DNA from: Otis tarda | Lineage: Eukaryota; Chordata; Aves; Otidiformes; Otididae | Reading direction: 5' to 3' | DNA length: 64,000 bases | NCBI GenBank assembly: GCA_026413225.1 | Contig: CM048575.1 | Coordinates: 1,578,001-1,642,000, forward strand | Shown here: in pieces, positions 35,313 to 45,100 of the stretch | Numbering within the stretch: position 1 is the first letter of the stretch | Layout: the number at the start of each line of letters is the position of its first letter | The notes under the pieces: generated by a model | The model's database searches: none | Seen by the model: the letters and a program-made list of their open reading frames with translations, nothing else | Told to the model about the DNA's origin: nothing | Position numbers and translations under genes: made by a program

Positions 35313-36125
35313 CCTTGGAAAACCTGCTCCCCAGATTCCCGACTCCTTTATGTAATTTCTGTGCCCAGATCAGGATGCCACCAGCTTCCTCTGCAGTCTT
35401 GGAGAGCAAGTCTGGAAAATAAATTAGCATTGGCAGCACCTTAAATCTGTGTCCACACATACTGGTAAGGCGACCCATCAGCAGATTTCCGCAGTACTGT
35501 CCTCTTCTTGAATTTTTGCTGTCAACAGCTACAGAACAGATTCAATGACCAAAATGCAGATCTGGGGAGAGCAAGAGGCCTCCATCGCTGTTTCACTAAG
35601 CTGCAGTGAGAAAGAAAATGTCACAGACTATGAACGATTTAGTGTGACTTTATACAGGCCAAACTGTTTACTTTTTCTTAGCTCAAATAATTGGTTTGTA
35701 ATGTTTACAAATGTCCTTGCAGTTTACCTACAACAAACAAAAACAGTACCTGAAACTGTAAGAAAAAGACTTAGGAAAAAAAAATCTCTTCAACTTGAAA
35801 CTCATTTTTTTCAGTTATTAAAACTGTTGAAGAATTCAAGAAGTTATTCACCCAGCTTTCAGTGGGGCTTTGGAGAATCCACTGGAACCCACTGCTGTCC
35901 CAGACTCCCCGCTCCAGAGTGACAGTGCTGGCATCCTCTGTCTTCAACACAAAGTTCAAAATTCACTAGACGGTGGCTTACATGAAAGAAGAATGTACAG
36001 AGATTAAAGCCCGGCTCTTTTAAAGACTGTTGGAATTGGAAGAGAAGACATAACTTTTTTTTTAATAACATCAGTTGACAAAAAAAAAGCCTCACTGTTT
36101 TCTTTTTCATGGACTAGGACAACTG
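35313..36125. other. Unique sequence, no gene recognised
   Basis: A 125-codon open frame at 35545-35922 (plus) has no recognisable motif and ends in A-rich DNA; I do not call it a gene. T and A runs occur around 36055-36090. Confidence 0.5.
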
Positions 36126-36636
36126 AATCATAGAATCACAGAATGGTTTGGGTGAGAAGGGACTGTTAAAGCCCACCCAGTCCAACCCCCCCGCAAGAAG
36201 CAGGGACATCTCCAACCAGATCAGGTTGCTCACAGCCCCGGCCAACCTGGCCTGGAATGTTTCCAGGGACGGGGCATCCACTGTCTCTCTGGGCAACCTG
36301 GGCCAGTGTGCCACCACCCTCAGTGCAAAAAATTTCTTCCTTATGTCCAGTCTGAATCTGCCTCCTTCTAGTTTAAAACCATTACCCCTCGTCCTGTCAC
36401 AATAGGCCCTGCTGAAGAATCTCTCCCCACCTTTCCTGCAGCCCCCTTTGGGCACTGGGAGGCCGCTCTCAGGTCTCCCCGGAGCCTCCTCTTCTCCAGG
36501 CTGAACAGCCCCAGCTCTCTCAGCCTGGCCTCACAGCAGAGCTGCTCCAGCCCTCTCATCATCTGCATGGCCTCCTCTGGACCTTCTCCAACTGGTTCAC
36601 GTCCTCCATATGCTGGGGGCTCCAGAGCTGGACTGA
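36126..36636 (-). mobile_element. CR1 LINE, ~510-bp 5'-truncated copy
   Basis: Starts on the plus strand with ATCATAGAATCACAGAATGG (reverse complement of the CR1 end) and stops in ORF2 at about 36636. The minus-strand translation contains [19 protein letters not shown], and further on APSLETFQARLAGAVSNL in another frame, so the ORF2 remnant is interrupted. It inserted in the same orientation as the neighbouring copies at 27460 and 38681. Confidence 0.94.
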
Positions 36637-38269
36637 ATGTTTGTTTTAAGGACACTTGTCTGTTGGAAGAGGTTGTTTGTTTTCCAGGTTGGGGTTTTTA
36701 TGGATGAGAGTTACATAAAAAATAGATCTCATCCTTTCAGTAAGTGTTGAGCAAACTGAACAAAAATAAAATCAGGTATTTTTTTTTCTTGCTAACACCT
36801 TCTGAAATGTAACATATTTTGATTGAGACTCCTTAGCCAGCTCTACCCTCAGCCCTCCTGTAATTGGTTGAGTTACCTGGGAATCAAAATCAATTCCCAT
36901 TAGAGAAAAAAGAGAGATTGCACAGTATTGCATCAGGCTGGCAATCCATCCCGGCTGGTGTAACACCTTTGCTGCTACAGCACGGTGAGACAACCCTTCC
37001 ATAAGACAATAAAAGTTTCTTATGCACTCCTGTCAGAATGAAATGGAAGAGCTCACTGGTGACCTCCTGCTGCAACCAGCTCACCTGCTGATGATGGTGC
37101 TGGACCCAAGCAGGGACTCACCTCATCCGACCTGTCTCTGTCCCTGCTGGGGAGGATGCTTGGGGGACAGCGTAGGAACAGGGCGCGGGCAGATGGAGCC
37201 TTTTTCCTGGCCGTGTCACAGCTTCCAGCACCCCACAGTTGATGCTTTGAGGCAGAGGTTTCACAACCCACATGTGACGTCAATACTGGCCATAAAGTCA
37301 CCCAGCCTCTTCACCGATCCGACTGCGGGGTCTGACTCAGGTGATAACAAATGGCACAGGCTAGCTCTATGCAGAGGGAAGGCAAACTGCCTTTTATTAG
37401 TTTTAAATTTACTGGCTGTTAATTTCTTGGGGCAACGGGACTGAGTAGAACACCAGGAAGCTGCAGTTTTTGTCATACCCTTCACAGCCAAAAGTTTCTC
37501 TAACAAGTCCTTTGTACATCTCTCATGTCATTTGCCTACTCCTCCCATGGTCCCTCTTGTCTCCTAAGGGATGAGATGATTGAGAATTCCTGCCTTCCAC
37601 TGAGGTTAGAAATGTTCCAACAAAACTCCTTTTTAAATTTCATTTTCTCTTTATGAAGTGGGATTTTTCACCAAATATGCCTGCTTTCCACATTACAAAA
37701 TACAAACAGAAAATCAAGTTTATTTCAACATGCCAAACATTAGAAATGGAAATATTTATACTTTTTGAACTCACCAAGATAGTTTGATCTTCAGTTGTTT
37801 GCTGAAGTTGAAAATAGCAGGGAGTCCTCTAATCCACTGCACGCCTTGCCCTGTCCAGATTACTGCTCTGTGGGATGAGGACTGCTCTTTCCCAAAGTGC
37901 ACCATCCGCCACAAGACAGCCAGGATTTCAGTTGGATCCGCTAGACACCACTGAAATTTGGTCTTCAGAACAAGTGCGGACAGCAGAGAGAAATCTTGAT
38001 TGGCAGAACAGTCTCGGCTGCTCAGAGGGGGACAACACGCGAGACGCCAGCACCAAGGAAAGGGCCATCCTGGATCATGGACAACTGAAGTCACAGGCGA
38101 GCCCCACGAGGACTGCAGGCAGGAGTCAGACCCACAACACATCTTTCTCAGGGTCCTTGGAGAAAGTGTTTGGAGAGAGGCATCAGCAGCATGATCAGTC
38201 CCCATGATGGTGACTCAGAGTGAGCTCCATCGGACGATGCTTTTCCCACTTTCCATCAAGCACTTTAAC
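36637..38269. other. Unique sequence, no gene recognised
   Basis: At 37771-38205 an open frame of 144 codons on the minus strand overlaps one of 110 codons on the plus strand. The minus-strand peptide (block QWCLADPTEILAVLWRMV) is less repetitive than most, but I cannot place it in a family. A 140-codon plus frame at 37022-37444 is also unsupported. Confidence 0.45.
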
Positions 38270-38323
38270 CTATAAACCCATAGCATTTATTTTAATCTAT
38301 AAGCCCATAGCATTTATTTGTGT
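38270..38323 (+). repeat. 27-bp tandem duplication, two units
   Basis: CTATAAACCCATAGCATTTA... at 38270-38296 is followed by CTATAAGCCCATAGCATTTA... at 38297-38323. Two units of 27 bp differ at a few bases, so the duplication is not recent. Confidence 0.85.
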
Positions 38324-38680
38324 GTTTCACTACAGCAGATAAACTCATTATCCAATCAGATGCTTTTTTGTGTTGTTTATTTTATGTCCACATTCCTGCA
38401 GCACCCAGGAACTGAATTAAACCCCATCACACTGGGTGCCTCACAAACGCAGGGAGAGGCACTGCTGGCTCCCAAGGTTTCCCACATGAGCAGACGTGAA
38501 GGCAAGCGCAGTAACCGAGCCTGTGCTGCAGAAGGGCAGTGGCAGCCAGGGAATACTGCTGGGGCCTCTTCGGGCCATCCATCTTCTTTTGGGAAGTGCT
38601 GACGTACCTCCAATGTTGTGTCCTACCAAGTCCCACAGCTTAATGATGCTTTTGAGTGCCTGCTGTAAACAAGATTTCTT
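38324..38680. other. Unique sequence, no gene recognised
   Basis: Overlapping short open frames on both strands at 38.38-38.64 kb, with no motif. The CR1 end begins at 38681. Confidence 0.5.
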
Positions 38681-39113
38681 TATAGAATTATAGAATTATA
38701 GAATGGTTAGGGTTGGAAGGGACCTTCAAAGGTCATCTAGTCCAACCCCCCTGCAAGGAGCAGGGACATCCCTGACTAGATCAGGTTGCTCAGAGCCTCA
38801 TCCAGCCTGGCCTTGAACATTTCCAGGGATGGGGCATCCACCGCCTTTCTGGGCAACCTGTTCCAGTGTTCTATAACTCGCATCGTAAAAAATTTTTTCC
38901 TAATTTCCAATCTAAATCTACTCCCCACTATTTTAAAACCATTACTCCTTGTCCTATCACAACAGGCCCTACTAAACAGCCTCTCCCCATCTTTCCCTGC
39001 AGCCCCCTTTAGGCACTGGAAGTCCGCTCTAAGGTCTCCCCGGAGCCTCCTCTTCTCCAGGCTGAACAGCCCCAGCTCTCTCAGCCTGTCCTCATAAGAG
39101 AGGTGCTCCAGCT
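38681..39113 (-). mobile_element. CR1 LINE, ~430-bp copy with uninterrupted ORF2 terminus
   Basis: Starts on the plus strand with a triplicated TATAGAAT-type end (38681-38705) followed by GGTTAGGGTTGGAAGGGACC. It covers the ORF2 terminus and the 3' UTR and is truncated at about 39113. The end octamer repeat is expanded to three units. Same subfamily appearance and orientation as 27460 and 36126. The copy is too short to move itself. Confidence 0.95.
38776..39111 (-). pseudogene. CR1 ORF2 C-terminal fragment, frame still open
   Basis: Read from 39111 to 38776 on the minus strand this is 111 codons plus a TAG stop with no interruption. Blocks in order: [78 protein letters not shown] and KARLDEALSNLI, then stop where CR1 ORF2 normally ends. 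There is no start codon at the front, no catalytic residues, and no sign that the host uses it. The open frame suggests a relatively young insertion. Confidence 0.85.
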
Positions 39114-39833
39114 TATCCTATTTTAAAACTTGCAGATTCAAACTACTGGCATTTCTGCCAGGTTCTTCTCTGCCTACTTCTTCCTGATGCCCCCCTCCAG
39201 CCAGGATACATGAGAGAAACCTGCCAAACCCTCAGGATGACAGATGGAGCTAACACCAGAACCCCTAATGAGCTCTATGAACCAGACTTTATTAGCAAAG
39301 TCCATTTGCTGGCTGGGGAGCCCAGATATCCAAGCCAACAATTTCTGCCCATCTTTGTCCACTCGTTTCCATTTGTTTTATTAAATAAAAGGCCAGGCTG
39401 GCTCCTGGCCATTGCCTCCTGCCTTTGCCAGCCTGTGACCCCAGCAGCTCCTGGAGCAGGCCTGAGAACCAAGCAGCAATCGACACTGGCAGGCACCTGC
39501 TCAGTGATGAAGCAGTTTGGGCTGGGAGAGAGAACGCCGTCGATAGAGGAGGTCAGTATGTGCTTTAATGTCTATTTATTCAGTCCAAACTAATAATCCA
39601 TGGATGAGCCCTCATTAAAAGGTGATCCGTTCTTCCGTGAAGCACTTTACTTCAGCTCAGCGGCTGGGCACAGATTAAAAAGGGCTCATGCCACATAACA
39701 AAAATGATTAATGAAAACAAATGAATTGCCCAGCTGAGGCTGAGTAATCTGCTGGTGGGAGACATGAATGAAGTGGAGCTGAGAAGAAATGTTCTCCTGG
39801 AATAAGTTTATATAAAAAAAAAAGAAGTAAAGA
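39114..39833. other. Unique sequence, possible non-coding element
   Basis: No gene is recognised. An open frame of 127 codons (39210-39593 plus) and a 73-codon one on the minus strand lack motifs. The segment 39585-39810 is AT-rich with repeated ATTAA/TAATGA cores (ATGATTAATGAAAAC, CATTAAAAGG) and reads like conserved non-coding DNA. The right edge AAAGA is the target site of LTR copy D. Confidence 0.45.
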
Positions 39834-40970
39834 TGTCGTAGTTCAGCCCCGATCGGGACCAGACTACGCAGTCTCTCTCTCGCTCACCCCACCCTCTGAA
39901 AGAATAGGAGGAGATGATATACGAAAAAACGGCTCAAGGTTTGAGATAAGGTCGGGGAGAAATCCTTAAAGTTACCGTCACGGGCAAAACAGACTCGACT
40001 TGGGGAAAACTATTCATTTATTTCTAAAATTAGCAGGAGAATGAGACAGGGAACAAGATAACCTCCCCCCACCCCTCCCTCTTCCCGGGCTTAACATTAT
40101 CTATACTACCTCCCCTCCCGAGCGGCACGGGGGGGGGAAAAGGGAATGGGGGTCGCAGTCAGTTCATCACACGTTGTTTTATGCCGCTGTGTCTTCGTTG
40201 GGGGAAGAACTCCTCGCATTCCTCCTCTGCTCCATCGTGGGGTCCCTCCCACGGGCCACAGTCCTTCATGAAACTGCTCCGGCGTGGGTCATCTCTTCCA
40301 CGGGGGGCAGTCCCTCTAGAACAGCTGTCCCAGCGGGCCCTCCACGGGCCACAGCCTCCTTCAGGCCTCCACCTGCTCCGGCGTGGGGTCCTCCATGGGC
40401 TGCAGGGGGATCTCTGCCCCTCTGTGGACCTCCATGGGCTGCAGGGGGACAACCCACTCCACCATGGTCTTCACCACGAGTTGCAGAGGAATCTTGGCCA
40501 GGAGCCGCATTACTGCTCCCCCTCCTTCTTCACTGACCTTGGCGTCTGCAGCCGTTCCTTACAACAGGCTGGCAGATGCCTCTCAGGATCCTTTTTACAT
40601 CTCGTTCACTTCTCATCTCCTCTCCACTTCTTGCAGCCAGGCTGGGCCGAGTTGGGCCCAGTCGGCTGCCCGGCGGGAGGCCAGAGGGTGAGGCCTGCAA
40701 GGCCCACGAGGCCTGCGCCTCCCCCTCTCTGCCCCCCACTCAGCTGCTTCACATCTTCTCTTCTCCTTTTTTTTTTCTGTTTTCCCCTTCTTAAATACGT
40801 TATCGCAGAGGCGTTATCCCGGAACATTCTGCTACCAATTGGCTTGGCCTTGGCCAGCAGCGGGTCCGCCCTAGGCCCGGCCGAGTCCACTAAACAAAGG
40901 GGAGCGACTTCCAGCAGTTTCCTACAGAAGCTACCACCTTAGGCCCCCCCTCACTAACAAAACCAGAACA
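39834..40970 (-). mobile_element. Solo LTR, avian ERVL-like, ~1.14-kb family (copy D)
   Basis: Solo LTR of 1137 bp, same family as copies A-C, minus orientation. A perfect 5-bp duplication AAAGA flanks it (39829-39833 and 40971-40975). It shows the same order of parts: shared 3' end (GGGCTGAACTACGACA on the minus strand), T-rich part, GC-rich ladder, a TTAAATA-type box in the reverse complement near 40790-40800, and the 5' end TGTT-type start near 40970. It looks whole as an LTR; no internal region. Its open frames are not genes. Confidence 0.92.
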
Positions 40971-40975
40971 AAAGA

Positions 40976-41998
40976 GAAAATAATAAAGAAGGATCCTTGT
41001 GGGGGTATGTGGATGGATTGGGAAGGGGACCGTGGCCTCCGCATTTGTCCAGCCCTGAAGCCAGGGCGGAGTCAATCACTGACCTCTCACACCACCAGCA
41101 ATGTCAGTTCTCCCAAAATGTCTGGGCAGAACCGATTAAATGGCTGCAAGAGGAATGGGGAAAAAGCCTGGCCTGTGCAGACACACAGGGGTGAGCGATG
41201 CTCGTAAGGGACATCCTGGTAAGCAGCCAGGTGAGCTGCCTGCTCCTCTGAGGCACTCACAGCTGGAGAACTCCGGGGCTCAGCAAGGCCCAGTACTGGC
41301 CGTTGTCCCCCTATTTCTGCACGGGCAATTTTCAGAGGCAGCAGCTCTCAAAGTCAGGAGGATTGGGCAAAGCAGGGCTCTGGAGGGATACGTCCCGGAG
41401 CACTACTGAGACAATGCCATTGCAATGCTTCCTTGAGGGCTCTCATTTCTGTATCCTATCCGTTTTGAGGGAAGACAGATTCACAGCATTTCCTATTGAC
41501 ATTTTCACGAGTGCAGTCTGTCCCCGGAGAAAGCCAAGGGCCGAGTATTTCCAGTTCATTAGCCCCGGGGATGGGAACAACAGAAGGGTGACTCTAAGGC
41601 AACCATCTGCTGCCTGTACCATGGGTCTGTGCAGCACCCAAGGGAGCCCTGGGGCTCTGCATTCAGAGCTCCTCCGCCCCAGTCCCCTGCAGAAAGGGAC
41701 AGCTTGGCCTCCCCTTTGCCAGGGCTGGGGGGTGCCAGGCCTCCTGTGCAGGGGGCTCTGGGGGGTCCAGCCGAGCTCCGGAGCAGGAATGGGGTCTGCC
41801 CTGCCGTAGGGATGGAGCTGGCTTCTGCCTGCACCTGCACCCTTTCGGAACGACAGTCACGGTTCTGAACTGATGGACCTTCTTTTTCAGGAGGACAGAT
41901 CCAGAGTCCTGATTGATTTTGATCTTGCAGTGTCCATCAGGACCAGCTTCTCTAACAGCAGCACAGTTATTTCTGTACTAGGAGTGTGAGATAGGAGT
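40976..41998. other. GC-rich unique sequence, no gene recognised
   Basis: The stretch is richer in GC than its surroundings, especially 41.59-41.87 kb. Stop-poor frames overlap on both strands (41303-41809 plus, 168 codons; 41559-41840 minus, 93 codons; 41629-41868 plus, 79 codons). I see no domain, and frames on opposite strands in a GC-rich patch are expected by chance. Confidence 0.45.
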
Positions 41999-42195
41999 GT
42001 GGAGGGTGGTGGCACACTGTCCCAAGTTGCCCAAAGAGGGGGTAGATGCCCCATCCCTGGAAACATTCCAGGCCAGGTTGGCCGGGGCTCTGAGCAACCT
42101 GATCTGGTTGGAGATGTCCCTGCTCCTTGCAGGGAGGTTGGACTGGGTGGGCTTTGAAGGTCCCTTCCAACCCAAGCCCTTCTGTGATTCTATAA
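41999..42195 (+). mobile_element. CR1 LINE, 3' end fragment
   Basis: About 195 bp covering the end of ORF2 and the 3' UTR. Translation gives APSLETFQARLAGALSNLIW, and the nucleotide end is GGTCCCTTCCAACCC then TTCTGTGATTCTATA. The frame reads through where other CR1 copies (for example 38681) have the ORF2 stop, giving a long but meaningless open frame into flanking DNA. A near-perfect 13-bp duplication (TAGGAGTGTGAGA/TAGGAGTGTGGAG, 41980-42005) sits at the 5' junction. Confidence 0.93.
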
Positions 42196-45100
42196 CAAGG
42201 CTCAAGCCAAGAACAGGGGTATCTGAACTAGCTGTTTGCTGTGGGGTAATCAGAAAACAGGTAGAAAGATCTGTTTATTCAAATACCTGTTATTTTTCTA
42301 TTGGCTTTCTAATCAAACAACACTTACGTGCTGATTCTGCACATGCAGGCATGCGGGGTGAATCCACCGGTTGCTGTCTGCCCAGATTGACAGGAGGTGT
42401 AGGCGCCAGAGCCAGCCTGGTTCCTCCGGGTGCCCCGAGCAGAGGAGGGACATCCTGTGTGTGCCCTGTGCTCAGCCCAGGAGAAGGAAGGGATCAGACC
42501 TGCCTCACTCAGAAGAGAGAGAAGATCTTAAATGCATTGACAGCTGCAAGAAGATGGAGTATTATGGGTCTTTTTAATTAAATTGATTTTAACTTTTTTT
42601 TTTTAAGTATATACTATTTCATATTCTGGGGAGGTTTTTCTCCTTTTCCCCTTTCGTCTTTCCTTAAATAATTTCCTCCAGCAAACACACTATCTCAAAT
42701 GCCAAAATATCCCCAAACTTTGGCAAAATGACAGAAACTTGGGAAACAAAACAAATTTCTGCAGCAGTGACACATTTGCCAAGCTATGATCGAGCTGCAA
42801 AGCTTAATTTTTCTACTGCTGGTCTTAATTACAAAAACAAACGTCAAAACCTGACATATATGACAGAATAAAACCGTGTGAAAATCTTCAAATAACAATA
42901 AAAATAATAAGCTCTATTTGAAGATAACAGCAGTGCAAATTGCAAAATGTTTCAGCACCTTTTTTTTTAAGAGGAAGATCTTCAGTTATACGTTGATTAT
43001 TAATTTTTTTCCTTAAAGCTACAGAATCAAATCAGCTCAGCTCACAGAAGATAATCCCGATGCGATGTCAGTGTCTGATGGTTCCCCGACAGCTCTTCCA
43101 AGCATGCTTCTCCCCACAATTCTTACTCGATGGAGAAAGACTGAGCTTTGCTCTAGGGTTTTTCCAGCCCTGGAATAAGGAAGGATGCGTCTGCAGGACT
43201 CTGCCCTGTTTCCCATGGTCTAGAGGGGCACAAGTGCCCTTCACGAGGCCCAGGCGCCCAGGGCTGGCTCCAGCTCTGGGCTGTCAGTAAAGGCAGGGCA
43301 GGAAAACCAACCACCGCTCTCCTTTCCACTTCGCTTGTGCCACGGCCCCCAGCAGGCTCAGGTTTGCTGACGCCCAAGGAAGGATTCAGGTTTGCAGGGT
43401 TTTCCTGCCAGAGGAGCAGGGATGCCCGGCAGGATCCGCTGCTCTCAGTCTCCCAGGGAGGAGCAGTCCTGCACGCCAGGGTGTCCCCAGCCACTCTCCA
43501 TGGGAGCCGCCATCTCCAGCACCATCCGTGGCTCCCGCACGCCTCAGAACGCTGGAGCCTGCTCTGGACTCTGCGATCGCTGCAATCACAACAGCACTGA
43601 TGATGTTTGGCCCATAGGAATCAGCCTTTCCAGCTTCAAATACCAGCAACCTCAAGCAGCCAGCTACGTTTTCCCCAAGGAAGCCAAGGTTTCCTCTTGG
43701 AGGGCTGAACAGTCCCTTTACAGATGCTCACCAAAAACCCATGCCTGGAAAATAACTTCAGTGCTGCTTGGAACTGGCTCAGCTGAAGGGAACTCACTTC
43801 CAGAAGATAACTGGTTATGGCTGCCTGCCCAGTTTCAACAAAAGATGGATTTGTAAATTTGTAAAGCCAACTAAAACTATGCCATCCATTAGGAAAACTA
43901 CAAAGCAGAACATTTTAAAGTTAATTGGTTTTGCAATCAAAAGATACATGAACATGTGATTCAATTAATTTTACATAAACTTGGTGAGGAATTAAACGTA
44001 AAAGCACCGGGTTACTTCTTTAACTGACAAATATGTTTGCTTCCAACACAACCAGCTTCTCTGGCACACCAAAACGGGAGACACAAGAACATGCACACAC
44101 AACTGCAGCCAGAATAACTCTGCACTGTTGCATTTTCTCGAAGGCCACGCTGTTTTGGAGACGATTCGATCTGAAGCATGAAGGCCAGTTTGGAAAGCTG
44201 GCAGAACCACATGTGGAGATGGAGCTGTTTCCTGCCCCTTCACACTGGAAGAATAAATCACCACAGTTTAACTCTTAATTCAGCAGCACATGGTTTTCAG
44301 TTGATAAATACGCACAGTGGTTGAGCTCCAAGTTTGAATTTTCAATGTACAAGCTGGTTCTTACCGAGGGATCAGTATTTCTGGCTAAGGTATCCTTGTT
44401 TATAACACATCAAGGAATCTTTTGCGTGCTGGATAACTGGATGGATCTGGAAAACTCTTGTCTGCAAGCTCCTTCTTACTAAATACCGCGTGTGGTGCCG
44501 GGGCACAGGTCTGGCTCTCTGCCCTGCTGCAAACCTCTTGCAAGGCTTAGTTCAGACTGTTTCTGTCTGTTGTAACTCAGAAAATGCAGTCTCTGGGGCA
44601 GGCAAGGACTTCTATGCACCATTTGAAGCTCATTTCGATTGTGGCTTTCCATAAAGAAAAAAAAAGCCATGAAAGTCAGGGCTGGTACAGTTCAGGAGGG
44701 CAGATCTGGGCCTACGCTAAAGCTGCCGGGTGCAAAGAGCGCAGGTTTGGCCGGGTGGTGAGACAGAGCCCCCTCAAACCAGACCCAGCGTGCCGCAAAT
44801 CCCACCCGTCGAGGCTGCGGCAATGACAGCGGCCGCTTCGATAAGGGACCTGGGGCTCGTTTTTGTTAAACCAACCCTGCACTGCCTTCCCCCAGCTCAG
44901 GGTCTGGCCCAGCAGGGTCAGGTCAGTACCTGTAAGGGAAAATTGGACCCCAGGGACCCACTTTAAAACACTCTGCAAGACCTCCAGCCCTGGGAATGGG
45001 ACGGAAGGGCTCCCTGAGAAGGTGCTGTGTGTGCCTGCAGGCAGGAGGTAGAAGCAGAAGTAACCATACTCACACAGCCCTACACGTGCGCTAAACCTGG

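Noticed and set aside
41997-42581. 194-codon plus-strand open frame
   Set aside because: The first third is CR1 ORF2 tail and 3' UTR read through the usual stop; the rest is flanking DNA without motif.
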